A stretch of 59,489 nucleotides of DNA. Source: Hyphomicrobiales bacterium (GTDB lineage: Bacteria; Pseudomonadota; Alphaproteobacteria; Rhizobiales; Beijerinckiaceae). Every line of letters begins with the position of its first letter. The stretch's first letter is position 1. The DNA is taken from NCBI GenBank assembly GCA_003963405.1, contig RXIY01000012.1, positions 1 through 59,489 of the forward strand. Reading direction: 5' to 3'. The position numbers were made by a program, and so were the translations under genes. The notes under the pieces were generated by a model. That model searched no databases and was not told the origin of the DNA. It saw only the letters and a program-made list of their open reading frames with translations. Below, piece after piece: positions 1 through 8,728 of the stretch.

Positions 1-1
1 C

Positions 2-82
2 GAGGCCATCCTCGAAAAAATCAGCCGCGCCCGCAAGGCTCTCGAGAAAGCAGAAGCGGATGAGTTATTGGTCGCCAATTGA
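2..82 (+). CDS. C-terminal end of a gene cut by the window edge
   Basis: An open frame enters from the left edge and stops at TGA 80-82. The 26 visible residues are charged and helical (contains KISRARKALEKAEADE), like the end of a coiled coil. No family can be assigned from so little. It runs in the same direction as the patatin gene that begins 27 bases later. Confidence 0.45.
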   Translation, partial: EAILEKISRARKALEKAEADELLVAN

Positions 83-109
83 GAGTCAGGACACTAGCTC
101 ACCCGACGG

Positions 110-1315
110 GTGAAGTTCGCTCTTCTCGCGGCGGATTTCCGGTCCTCGTCAGCAAGCTCGATTGAAATGGATGCCTCCTTCACCTGCCCCCGTGACCGCC
201 ACCTCTTCAGCGCGGGGAAAAAGCGCATTCTCTCGCTCGATGGCGGCGGCGTTCGAGGGGCCATCTCGATCGCCTTTCTGGAGCGGATCGAAAATCTGCT
301 TGTCGAAATCGTAGGGCGGAGCGTGCTGCTGTGCGACTATTTCGATCTGGTCGGCGGAACCTCGACCGGCGCCATCATCGCCGCGGGGCTCGCAACCGGA
401 TTCTCGGCCGGCGAAATGCACGCCTTTTACGAGAAGCTCGCGCCGAAAGTCTTCAGATCGTCGATATTTCACATCCCCGGCTGGCGCGCGAACTTCGACG
501 GGGCGGCGCTTCACGAGGAGCTGGACAAGACCTTTTCCCATTGCTCGCTCGGCTCGGAGATACTGAGAACCGGCCTGTGCATGGTTCTCAAGCGGCTCGA
601 CACGGGGAGTTGCTGGATCGTGATGAACAATCCGCGATCCATGTTCTGGGAGACGCCAAACGACAATTCATTCGTTGGAAACAGCTATCTTTCACTGCCC
701 GACATCATCCGCGCGAGCACGGCGGCGCCCTTCTATTTCGATCCGCAGACTATCGAAATCGTCAAGGGAATGGACCCGGGGCTCTTTCTCGACGGCGGCC
801 TGACGCCGCACAACAACCCCTCGCTTGCGCTCTTTCTCACCGCTGTCCTGCCGCCCTATCGCCTTGAATGGAAGACGGGAGTCGAAGACCTCTTCATCGT
901 ATCGATCGGGACAGGCTCCTGCCGCCCGAAGCTCACGACCCGGGAAGCGCAGAGATCCCCGGCGATCCTACTTGCGATCAACGCTCTTGCCGCGCAAATA
1001 TCGGATAATCAGGAATTGACGCTCATGCTCATGTCCTGGCTCGGGGAGTCGTCGCTGCCCTGGCCGATCAATTCCGAGATCGGGGATCTGAAAGACTCTA
1101 CGCCCCCCTTCGGCAAGCTTTTTCGCTACTATCGCTATGACATAAAGCTCGAAGGCCAGTGGCTCGCGCAGAACACGGGCGTCTCCCTGACCGAAAACGA
1201 CATCTCAAAGCTTCGCCAGATGGAAAACCCGGCGAACATCCCCTCGCTTTACAACCTTGGGCGCATCGCCGCGCAACAGCAGATCACGCGCGAGATGCTT
1301 GAGGCGATGCTCTGA
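110..1315 (+). CDS. Patatin-like phospholipase
   Basis: Predicted patatin-family serine lipase/acyl hydrolase of 401 residues, which would deacylate membrane phospholipids or related lipids with a Ser-Asp dyad. The oxyanion-hole motif DGGGVRG lies at about residues 44-50, the nucleophile elbow GTSTG at 83-87 (Ser85) and the catalytic Asp in DGG at about 228, so all parts of the active site are present. There is no clear signal peptide, which suggests a cytosolic enzyme. The start is uncertain: GTG 110 gives the longest form, ATG 167 is an alternative and neither has a good Shine-Dalgarno. It lies 125 bases upstream of a TIR-STAND gene on the same strand, so the two may be co-transcribed. Patatins serve as effectors in some anti-phage systems (CapV/CapE of CBASS), but no CD-NTase is nearby, so a defence role is inference only. 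Confidence 0.85.
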   Translation: MKFALLAADFRSSSASSIEMDASFTCPRDRHLFSAGKKRILSLDGGGVRGAISIAFLERIENLLVEIVGRSVLLCDYFDLVGGTSTGAIIAAGLATGFSAGEMHAFYEKLAPKVFRSSIFHIPGWRANFDGAALHEELDKTFSHCSLGSEILRTGLCMVLKRLDTGSCWIVMNNPRSMFWETPNDNSFVGNSYLSLPDIIRASTAAPFYFDPQTIEIVKGMDPGLFLDGGLTPHNNPSLALFLTAVLPPYRLEWKTGVEDLFIVSIGTGSCRPKLTTREAQRSPAILLAINALAAQISDNQELTLMLMSWLGESSLPWPINSEIGDLKDSTPPFGKLFRYYRYDIKLEGQWLAQNTGVSLTENDISKLRQMENPANIPSLYNLGRIAAQQQITREMLEAML

Positions 1316-1399
1316 CGACAAGCGGAACGGTGCTTCGCGTCCGGCGGCTTGCCGGGAGCGGAACGCCCGTTATCTGAAGCATGGTGACGGGAGGTCTGA

Positions 1400-1441
1400 A
1401 TGGCGGACGCGCGCCTGCCTTCGGGCCGTGGGCGCAAGTGA
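1400..1441 (+). other. Possible 13-codon leader ORF coupled to the TIR gene
   Basis: ATG 1400 follows a GGGAGG ribosome binding site by about 5 bases, and its frame ends at TGA 1439-1441. That stop overlaps the best TIR start (ATG 1441) as TGATG. Such an arrangement would couple translation of the large gene to reading of the short frame, since the ATG at 1441 has no convincing site of its own. It may also be chance. Confidence 0.25.
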
Positions 1442-4400
1442 TGTCTCGTATATTCCTCTCTCATTCGAGCAAGGATAATTTCGCGGCGGTCGCGGTGAGC
1501 GACTGGTTGAGGGGGGAAGGCTGGAACGACGCCTTTCTCGATCTTGATCCTGTCGAAGGAATTGCCGCCGGCGAACGATGGGAGCGCGCGCTCTACACGC
1601 AGGCGACGGAGTGCGAAGCGGTCATCTTTCTTGTTTCCCGCAGCTGGCTCGGCTCGGAATGGTGCCGCCGCGAATATGAACTCGCGCGCAAGCTGAACAA
1701 GCGGGTTTTCGTCGCCCTCATCGAAAATATCGCCGTCGGCGACCTTCCGTTGTATCTAACGCAGACGCATCAGGCGGTCTCGCTGGCCGCCGGGGAGGAC
1801 CATCAGGTCTTCAATCCCCGGATGCCGATCACCCATGAGGTCGGCTACGTCACCTTCTCGCGGGAAGGTCTCGAGCGCCTCAGACGCGGGCTCACGCAAG
1901 TCGGACTCGATCCGCGGTTTTTCGCCTGGCCCCCCGAATCCGATCCCGGACGCGCGCCCTATCGGGGGCTGGAGCCGATAGACGCCGCCGACGCAGGCAT
2001 CTTCTTCGGTCGGGATGGCCCGATCATCGAAGTTCTCGACACCTTGCGCGGCTTGCGTGAAGCCGCGCCGCCGCGCCTCTTCGTCATACTCGGCGCCTCG
2101 GGGGCCGGGAAATCTTCATTCCTGCGCGCTGGGCTGATCCCCAGGCTGTCGCGGGACGACCGGAACTTCTTCGTCCTGCCGGTGATCCGCCCTGAGCGCG
2201 CTCGGATGAGCCGCTCGGAAGGTCTGGTTTCCGCGCTGGGCGAGGCGGTCATGAAGGCCGGCCTCTCGGCGACTCGGGTTGAAATTCGCCGCGCGGTGGC
2301 AAGCGACCCGCCGGCGCTGCGGCGTATTCTCTCCAGTCTGGTCACCCGGCCCGGCGGCGATAAGCCTCCGACGGTGGTGGTGACCATCGATCAGGCCGAG
2401 GAGCTGTTTCGCACGGATACGGAGCCGGAGAGCGACAAGTTCCTGACGATCCTGCACGACCTCGCGACCTCGGATGAACCGGCCGTCATCGTGATTTTCG
2501 CGATCCGATCGGACAGCTATGACGCTCTGGAGCGGGCCAGGCCGCTGGAAGGGCTCAGCCAGCACACATTCGCCTTGCTGCCCATGCCGCGTGGGGCCTA
2601 CCAGACAATCATCGAAGGGCCAGCAAAACGCCTGCAGCAGGCCGGTCGGAAATTCGAAATCGATCCGGCGCTGACCGAAGCCTTGCTCGAGGACATTGAG
2701 AAGGGTGCGGGGAGCGACGCGCTCCCGCTGCTGTCCTTCACCCTTGAGTTGCTGTATCGCGAGCACGAGGCCGCGCGGCGGATCACGCGCGAGGATTACG
2801 AAAATTTCGGGCGGCTGAAGGGCGCGATCGACGCGGCGCTGGCGCAGGTTTTTCTGGAAGCGGACGCCGACCCGAGGATACCCCAGGATCGCAACGCCCG
2901 GCTTGCGCTGCTCAGGCGCGGATTCATCCCCTGGCTCGCGGGCATCGACCTCGACAGCAAGACCCCGCGCCGCCGTGTGGCGCTGGCCTCGCAAATTCCC
3001 GAGGAGGCCCGTCCGCTCATCGACCTCCTGGTCGAGCACCGGCTCTTGACGCGCGACGTCGACAAGGAGAGCGGCGAAGCAACCATAGAGCCCGCCCATG
3101 AGGCCTTGCTGCGGCAATGGGGCGGCCTCAAGGGCTGGCTCGAGGAAGACTTCGGCCTTCTTGCCACTTTGGAAGGAATCAAGCGGGCGGCATGCGACTG
3201 GGACGCAAATGCGCGCGCCGTCGCATGGGCGGCGCATGGCGGAACCCGGCTGGCTGAGGCGGGCCGGCTGGACACGCGCCCCGATCTCGCCGCCCTGCTG
3301 AACGTGGTGGACCGCGCCTATCTCGCGGCGTGCCACGAAAAGGACGAGGCCGCCCACGAAGCCGAAGAAGCGCGCCATCGCACCGAGGCGGCGCTCGCGC
3401 GCGAAAAGATCGAGAAACTCGCCGAACATGTTCGCGCCACCCGGCGGATCGCCTTGATATGTGGAATCGGGCTCGCGATCACCATGACTCTCGGGGGGAT
3501 CGCGGGGTGGGAGTGGAAGATCGCAAGCGCACGGCTCAAGGCGGCGACCGAAACGGCGAACCAGCTCGTGAGCAATCTGGCGTATAAATTCAAGAATGTA
3601 TCCGGCGTTCCCGCGTCTTTGATTCTCGCTATTCTCGAAACTGTGAACACCTTGCAGATCCGGCTGATGGCGGACGGCGCGGACAGCGTCGACCTTCGTC
3701 GCGTCCACGCCGCCGCACAGGAGGAGACCGTGGACGCCTGCCTCGCCATGGGGAAGACCAAATGCGCGTTCGACGCCGCCACAGAGGCGATCGCCTTTCG
3801 CAGCGAACTGGTAAAATCGAATCCCCAGGATTCAGAAATGCGGAGCGAGCTCTCGATCGCCTACGCCAAAATGGGAGACGTGAGGGCGCTTCAGGGAGCG
3901 ATCACCGACGCGCTCAATTATTACCTCGAGGTGCGCGCACTTGCCGAGAGCGTCTCGCGCAGCGATCCCTCGAACGCCACTTGGAGGCAGATTCTGTCTT
4001 TCAGCTACGAAAAGATAGGCGACGGGAGGATAGAGCAGGGAGATTTCAAGGCCGCATTCGCTTCCTATCGAGACAGTCTCTCCCTCCGCGAGGCGCTTTC
4101 GGCGGCCGACCCTGCGAACGCCGAACTCAAGCGCGATTTGTCCGTGAGCTATCTGAATATTGGCGACGCGCAGCTGGCCCAGGGCGACCTTCTCGGCGCC
4201 CTGAAGGCTTATTATGACAGCCTCGGCCTCATATCGGCTGTCGCGCAAATCGATCCGCTCAATACGCGATGGCGGCAAGACCTCGCGACGAGTTATGAAA
4301 AAGTCGGCGACGCGCAGATTGCGCGGGACGATTTCGCCGCGGCCGAGAAATCCTATCGCACGAGCTTTGGCCTCAGGGACGCGCTCTCCGAAGCCGATCT

Positions 4401-5091
4401 TGGAAACGCCGGCTGGCGACGCGATCTCGCTGTCAGCTACAACAAGATCGGCGACGTCCTGAAGGCCGGCTCCGACTTCGATGGCGCATTGAAATCCTAC
4501 CAAAAAGCCTTTGATATTATCAAAGTGATCGCGGCGTCGGATCCGGAAAACGGCGAATGGCGGCGAAATCTCGCGGCGAGCAACGCACGCATCGGCGATC
4601 TCTGGTTTGCGCGCGGCGATTATGCTCAGGCGCTCGCTTACTACAAGAACGGTCACGGGATCATCTCGGACCTCGCGGCGGCTGACCCTGTCAACGTGCG
4701 TTGGCGGCAGGACCTGGCCAGTTACAGTGAGCGCATCGGCAATTCCCTCCTCGCCCTGAGCGAAACGGCAGACGCTGTGGCAGCGTTCGAGACCATGACC
4801 GGCGCCTATGAGGCGCTGCTCGACGCCCGTCCCGATGATGTCCCGCTACGGCAGTCGCTCGTTCTCCAGCACCGGAGACTCGCGCATCTCGATAAGGCAG
4901 GGGTGAGGCGACACATCGAAGCGGCCGTCAAAATCCTGCAGGACCTTTCAACATCGAGCCGCCTCGACTCCAATCAGCGCAGATGGGTGGCCGTGATGCG
5001 AACCCAACTCGGCGTCATAAATCAATTCGGTCCGGGCGCCGCGGCTTCTGGCGCAATCGCGCGCGCCGGGGCCCAGAGATCGCTGAACTGA
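1441..5091 (+). CDS. TIR - nSTAND NTPase - transmembrane - TPR protein
   Basis: A 1216-residue multidomain protein. Residues 3-110 are a TIR domain: it begins IFLSHSSKD and has the SWLGSEWCRRE block, whose Glu (about residue 78) is the NADase catalytic position in TIR enzymes. Residues about 172-600 look like an nSTAND1-type P-loop NTPase: PYRGLEP lead-in, Walker A GASGAGKSS at about 218-226, Walker B VVVTIDQAEELF at about 312-323. One hydrophobic segment lies at about 667-687. The remainder (about 750-1150) is six to seven TPR-like repeats with a period near 50 residues (core WRxDLAxSYxKIGD...GDF..AL..Y). STAND proteins generally oligomerise when the sensor repeats bind a ligand; the likely output here is NAD+ cleavage by TIR. 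The frame is open from 1381, but ATG 1441 puts the TIR fold at the N terminus. It lies downstream of the patatin gene. The role is unknown; an immune or abortive-infection sensor is the favoured inference. Confidence 0.88.
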   Translation: MSRIFLSHSSKDNFAAVAVSDWLRGEGWNDAFLDLDPVEGIAAGERWERALYTQATECEAVIFLVSRSWLGSEWCRREYELARKLNKRVFVALIENIAVGDLPLYLTQTHQAVSLAAGEDHQVFNPRMPITHEVGYVTFSREGLERLRRGLTQVGLDPRFFAWPPESDPGRAPYRGLEPIDAADAGIFFGRDGPIIEVLDTLRGLREAAPPRLFVILGASGAGKSSFLRAGLIPRLSRDDRNFFVLPVIRPERARMSRSEGLVSALGEAVMKAGLSATRVEIRRAVASDPPALRRILSSLVTRPGGDKPPTVVVTIDQAEELFRTDTEPESDKFLTILHDLATSDEPAVIVIFAIRSDSYDALERARPLEGLSQHTFALLPMPRGAYQTIIEGPAKRLQQAGRKFEIDPALTEALLEDIEKGAGSDALPLLSFTLELLYREHEAARRITREDYENFGRLKGAIDAALAQVFLEADADPRIPQDRNARLALLRRGFIPWLAGIDLDSKTPRRRVALASQIPEEARPLIDLLVEHRLLTRDVDKESGEATIEPAHEALLRQWGGLKGWLEEDFGLLATLEGIKRAACDWDANARAVAWAAHGGTRLAEAGRLDTRPDLAALLNVVDRAYLAACHEKDEAAHEAEEARHRTEAALAREKIEKLAEHVRATRRIALICGIGLAITMTLGGIAGWEWKIASARLKAATETANQLVSNLAYKFKNVSGVPASLILAILETVNTLQIRLMADGADSVDLRRVHAAAQEETVDACLAMGKTKCAFDAATEAIAFRSELVKSNPQDSEMRSELSIAYAKMGDVRALQGAITDALNYYLEVRALAESVSRSDPSNATWRQILSFSYEKIGDGRIEQGDFKAAFASYRDSLSLREALSAADPANAELKRDLSVSYLNIGDAQLAQGDLLGALKAYYDSLGLISAVAQIDPLNTRWRQDLATSYEKVGDAQIARDDFAAAEKSYRTSFGLRDALSEADLGNAGWRRDLAVSYNKIGDVLKAGSDFDGALKSYQKAFDIIKVIAASDPENGEWRRNLAASNARIGDLWFARGDYAQALAYYKNGHGIISDLAAADPVNVRWRQDLASYSERIGNSLLALSETADAVAAFETMTGAYEALLDARPDDVPLRQSLVLQHRRLAHLDKAGVRRHIEAAVKILQDLSTSSRLDSNQRRWVAVMRTQLGVINQFGPGAAASGAIARAGAQRSLN

Positions 5092-5102
5092 ATCCTGGCA
5101 GC

Positions 5103-6137
5103 TCACCGGATTGGCGGGGCGTATTGAATTCCGCCGACGCTCCACAGCTGATTTAGCCCGCGCTCGATACCAAGCAGCGACTTCGCGCCCAGATTACGAT
5201 CCAGGACCTCGCCGTAATTTCCGACCGACCTGACGATGTTTACGCCCCAATCAGGTGAGAGGCCGAGTTGTCTGGCGAAGTCTCCTTCTGCGCCCACGAA
5301 GCGTTTGATGGCTGGCTTGCTGGAATTCAGCGCCTCTCCGACCGTCGTGCTCGATATGCCGAGCTCTTCGGCGTTCAGCATCGCGAAATGCACCCATTTG
5401 ACGATGTTCAGCCATTGCACGTCATCCTGACGCACGACCGGTCCCAGCGGCTCCTTTGAAATGATGTCGGCCAAAATGACATGGTCGCCTGGCTTGGCGA
5501 GAAGGAGCCGTTGCGCATACAGCTCGGAGACGTCGCTTGTGAGGACGTCGCATTGCCCCGCCTCATAAGCGGCGACGGACTCCCCGACGGTCTTGAAGCG
5601 GAGAGTTTCATATTTGAGATTGTTCGACTGAAAGTAATCGACGAAATTCAGCTCGCTCGTCGTTCCCGCCTCGACGCAGACCTTGCTGCCGTCGAGCTCC
5701 AGCGCCGAGAGAAGATTTCGTCGCTTCGGCGCGAGAAATCCCTGACCGTCATAATAAGTCGTTCCAGCGAAAATGAGGTTGAGGGTCGCCTCGCGCGACA
5801 TGGTCCAGGTCGAGTTCCCCAGCAGGAGATCCACTTTCCTGGCTTTCAGCACGTCGAAGCGTTCATTGGCGAGGACAGGAATGAACCGCGCTTTTGTGCT
5901 GTCGCCGAAGACCGCCGCTGCAACCGCCCGGCAGAAATCGACGTCGAATCCCGACCATTCTCCCCTGTCGTCGGCGACGGAGAAACCGGGGAGCCCATTG
6001 CTCACGCCGCAGATGAGCGCCCCACGGTCTCTGACCGTCTTGAGCGTTCCTGCGCTGACTGCGGAGGCGGGCAGGGCGGCCATTACGGCAAGAATTAAAG
6101 CTCCAATGGCGAAGCCAAGACGAAAAAGCGCATTCAT
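5103..6137 (-). CDS. Periplasmic general amino-acid ABC transporter binding protein
   Basis: 344-residue solute-binding protein of the AapJ/BztA type (SBP family 3), which captures polar amino acids in the periplasm for an ABC importer. The N terminus is a classical signal peptide (MNALFRLGFAIG... ending near ASAVSAG). The mature part starts TLKTVRDRGALICGVSNGLPGF and carries the family features GFDVDFCRAVAAAVFGD and GNSTWTMSREA. The frame extends upstream to 6230, but ATG 6137 is chosen because it starts the signal peptide and follows an AGGCGAG site. No permease or ATPase gene flanks it, so it is an orphan that must share a transporter encoded elsewhere or act as a sensor. It is convergent with the TIR gene, 11 bases away. 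Confidence 0.9.
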   Translation of the reverse strand: MNALFRLGFAIGALILAVMAALPASAVSAGTLKTVRDRGALICGVSNGLPGFSVADDRGEWSGFDVDFCRAVAAAVFGDSTKARFIPVLANERFDVLKARKVDLLLGNSTWTMSREATLNLIFAGTTYYDGQGFLAPKRRNLLSALELDGSKVCVEAGTTSELNFVDYFQSNNLKYETLRFKTVGESVAAYEAGQCDVLTSDVSELYAQRLLLAKPGDHVILADIISKEPLGPVVRQDDVQWLNIVKWVHFAMLNAEELGISSTTVGEALNSSKPAIKRFVGAEGDFARQLGLSPDWGVNIVRSVGNYGEVLDRNLGAKSLLGIERGLNQLWSVGGIQYAPPIR

Positions 6138-6439
6138 CTCGCCTGTCGACCCCCGCTTCCAACTCGGACCGAAATTCGCATCGACATTCAAACTAGTGCG
6201 GGCCAGGTCGCCTGGGAGCCCTCCTCGCAAGGTGCGTGGTCGTCCGCAGGAATGGGCCGCTTCGCGACCTTCCCGCTCGGGACAAAATACGTGCGTCCAA
6301 TATTTAAATTCATCAAAACCTCGGGCGTGACCACCCGAACGCTCCGGCTCTAACCCCGAATGAAACAGTCGCGCTTGGCGGTCGTTTTTCTGTTCGATAA
6401 AAACGAAAGATAATTCTTATTGGACGAGTATTGCCGCCT
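6138..6439. other. Divergent intergenic region
   Basis: About 300 bases separating two divergent genes. The half next to the LuxR gene is AT-rich (around 6390-6430) and is the likely promoter zone. No gene, repeat or hairpin stands out. Confidence 0.5.
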
Positions 6440-7537
6440 ATGCCGGATTACGAAACGGTCGTTGATAAAATTTATGAAGCGGCCACTGACGCCAGGCTAT
6501 GGTCGCAAGTAATGCACGATCTGGCAGGCGCGGCGGACGCCGCGGCCGGAGTCATTCTCACGCGTAGGGCCGACGCCTGGACAGGGTGGCGCGCGTCCCA
6601 TGCAATGTCGGCGCAACAGACCGAAGCATGGATTACCGGCGGCACATTGCGCAGCCAAGCCACCGCCCGACTCCTTGGCGCTGATCGCGCAGGATTCGTC
6701 GCCGAGCAGGAAGCCTTCACCGAAGACGAGTGGCTTAGCGATTCCATCATGACCGAGTGGTGCGGGCCACTCGGTTTGCACCATTGTGCAGCGACGGCAA
6801 TTCCCGTTCCGAGCGGCGATCTGGTCGTGGTGCAAGTCAACCGCCGCATTGGGAAGGAGCCGTTCGACCGCGAGGACATCGGCCGGTTGGATGCATTTCG
6901 TCCGCATCTTGCGCGCGCGGGTCTCCTTGCAGCGCGATGGCGGCTGCAGCGATTGAGAGCGGCCGCAGAAGCTCTAGCGCTGATAGGGTTGCCGGCCGCC
7001 ATCCTCGATGCGGATGGCAAAGTGCTCTCGGCCAATGCCCTCATCCAGGCTCTCTCGTCGTACCTGACTTGGTTGCCCAAGGACCGGATTGCGCTTGTGG
7101 ATCCGGCGGCCAACGCTTTGTTGCGGCGCGCCTTGGCGGATCTGCGCAGTCCCGCCGCAACCTCTGTTCGCTCCTTTCCGGCCAAAGGCGTGACCGAGAC
7201 GCCAGTCATTGTGCATCTTGTTCCGGCGACAGGCCAGGCGCGCGATCTTTTTGACGGCGGATTTGGAATATTGGCGATCACGCCGCTCGCCGCGCCGTGC
7301 GCTCCGGACCGGGCCCTCCTTCAAGGATTGTTCGATTTGACCGCCGCAGAGGCGCGAGTCGCTAGTCGAGTCGCCGAAGGCCTCGCCCTCGATGAAATTG
7401 CCGAGCAGCACAGCGTGAGCGTTGGCACGGTTCGCAGCCAGGTAAAATCGATCTTCGCCAAAACCGGGGTCGAACGCCAATCGCAACTCGCCGCGCTGCT
7501 TGCAGCACAAGTCACGGTGCCGTTCAAGACGCCCTAG
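6440..7537 (+). CDS. LuxR-type helix-turn-helix transcriptional regulator
   Basis: 365-residue regulator. The C terminus is a LuxR/GerE DNA-binding domain: LTAAEARVASRVAEGLALDEIA then SVGTVRSQVKSIFAKTGV, covering the scaffold and recognition helices. A PAS-like stretch precedes it (LIGLPAAILDADGKVLSAN at about 180-200). The N-terminal third is alpha-helical and has no recognisable ligand domain. ATG 6440 is preferred to TTG 6431 in the same frame. It is divergent from the amino-acid binding protein, which could be a target, though nothing in the sequence proves this. Confidence 0.85.
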   Translation: MPDYETVVDKIYEAATDARLWSQVMHDLAGAADAAAGVILTRRADAWTGWRASHAMSAQQTEAWITGGTLRSQATARLLGADRAGFVAEQEAFTEDEWLSDSIMTEWCGPLGLHHCAATAIPVPSGDLVVVQVNRRIGKEPFDREDIGRLDAFRPHLARAGLLAARWRLQRLRAAAEALALIGLPAAILDADGKVLSANALIQALSSYLTWLPKDRIALVDPAANALLRRALADLRSPAATSVRSFPAKGVTETPVIVHLVPATGQARDLFDGGFGILAITPLAAPCAPDRALLQGLFDLTAAEARVASRVAEGLALDEIAEQHSVSVGTVRSQVKSIFAKTGVERQSQLAALLAAQVTVPFKTP

Positions 7538-7608
7538 CACATAACTCAGCCGTATCGGTGCTGCGCGCCGCGGAGGGATTCAATCCTTTCCGCCGGGTCC
7601 AAGAAAAA

Positions 7609-7634
7609 GGGAGAGGCTTGTAGCGGCCTCTCCC
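7609..7634 (+). terminator. Perfect hairpin after the LuxR gene
   Basis: GGGAGAGGC (7609-7617) pairs perfectly with GCCTCTCCC (7626-7634) around an 8-base loop. It lies about 70 bases past the LuxR stop. The following bases are not a strong T run, so termination is likely but not certain. Confidence 0.55.
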
Positions 7635-7695
7635 GGCTGAAATAACTTTGTTGTTACAAGGCAATTCAAGCGAAAACGCGCCAGGAGCGCATCCC

Positions 7696-7804
7696 TCGTT
7701 TGGGAGATGACGTCTTTGAGAACGGGTCCTGGCAGAGATACCTGACTTGAAAGCAGTCGCCGACTTTCAAATTGCCCGGCGTATCTCTCATTTGGGGGAT
7801 GACA
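7696..7804 (+). promoter_or_regulatory. Structured leader with paired repeats upstream of a secreted protein
   Basis: Two 17-base near-identical direct repeats, TCGTTTGGGAGATGACG (7696-7712) and TCATTTGGGGGATGACA (7788-7804), match at 14 of 17 positions. Between them is a nested stem-loop: outer arms AGAGATAC (7734-7741) and GTATCTCT (7781-7788), inner arms TTGAAAG (7747-7753) and CTTTCAA (7764-7770). The whole block ends 55 bases before the start at 7860. It may be a regulator binding region or a folded 5' leader; no known riboswitch class is recognised. Confidence 0.4.
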
Positions 7805-7859
7805 AACAATTCCGAGCCAGTTGGATTCCAGGGTGAGTTATTTTCAGAAACGAGAGAAC

Positions 7860-8507
7860 ATGCGCAAAAACATTCTTCTTCTCAGCTGTGCGCTTACCGG
7901 CATCGCCGGGGCGGCCTTTCCCGCGCGCGCTGCTTGTACTGTGCCGAACGGACTTTATGTTGGCGTCGCCAGCGGAATAGGAAACGTTCCGGCTCCGACC
8001 GGCGGCGGGAACTACTCTAATCTCGTGAGCGCGGCATGGACCGTAAACTTCACCGGCAATGTTACTGTTGGCACAATCACGGGTGGAGCGATAACGAATA
8101 ATGTGAAGCTCATGAGTCTTCCGACCGATCCGAACGCAGCTCTGGATACAAGCGCGACTCCGCTTCGCCCATTTGCCCCGGGAGGCGGGGTCTCTTCTGG
8201 TTTCCGAATTTATGCGGGCGCCATCGCCTTCGGCGCGCAGACTGTTTCGACCGGGTCGCCGCCGGCCACTGGGCCAGTGGTCAATACGTTCTACAAAGGC
8301 ACATGCACTGGCGTTCTTGCCTCCACCTCAACCAACAGCTCAAGCTACATAACTCCCCTCGGCTCCGCGAAAGCCACCGCGGGAACCGGCACGGCTACCT
8401 CTCAATGGATTTACACCGTCACCAACAGCGGTGCGGTTGTCACGATAACAAATGCTGGCAATGACTATAATATGCCTGGGCTGACGCTGAGGCTGGAACA
8501 CCCCTAA
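7860..8507 (+). CDS. Secreted hypothetical protein
   Basis: 215 residues. A signal peptide is clear (MRKNILLLSCALTGIAG, cleavage after ARA-A), so the product is periplasmic or exported. The mature part is rich in Thr, Ser, Gly and Asn, with few charges and beta-like patterns (VNFTGNVTVGTITGG, YTVTNSGAVVTITNAGN), like a surface or matrix protein. ATG 7860 follows GAGAG closely and begins exactly at the signal peptide; an in-frame TTG at 7821 is rejected. Family not recognised. The leader carries the repeats and stem-loop described at 7696-7804, and a terminator follows. Confidence 0.7.
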   Translation: MRKNILLLSCALTGIAGAAFPARAACTVPNGLYVGVASGIGNVPAPTGGGNYSNLVSAAWTVNFTGNVTVGTITGGAITNNVKLMSLPTDPNAALDTSATPLRPFAPGGGVSSGFRIYAGAIAFGAQTVSTGSPPATGPVVNTFYKGTCTGVLASTSTNSSSYITPLGSAKATAGTGTATSQWIYTVTNSGAVVTITNAGNDYNMPGLTLRLEHP

Positions 8508-8520
8508 AATTTACGATCAA

Positions 8521-8548
8521 AGCCTCGCTGATGATGCGGGGCTTTTTT
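8521..8548 (+). terminator. Rho-independent terminator
   Basis: AGCCTCGC (8521-8528) pairs with GCGGGGCT over a 7-base loop (one G-U pair) and is followed by a run of six T. It lies 13 bases after the stop of the secreted protein gene. Confidence 0.85.
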
Positions 8549-8728
8549 ATTCCCTCGACCGACCATCGGCGAGGAGGTCGCCTGAGGCGGAGCTTGCCCT
8601 TTGCTTGACCAGTCTCGACGTCGTCCGGTCGAACGGGATGCCCCCCGAAGGCCGGGGGCGAGGCTCCCATGTTCACGGCTCGGTTTTGCGGCTATGATTT
8701 CGTTAAATCAGTCGAGATGGAGTCGCGG

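Noticed and set aside
2116-3708. Long minus-strand open frame of 530 codons opposite the TIR-STAND gene
   Set aside because: Antisense shadow in GC-rich DNA; the plus strand has clear TIR and P-loop motifs, and the minus translation matches no family.
110-5091. CBASS system
   Set aside because: CBASS needs a CD-NTase; neither gene nor the visible flanks contain one.
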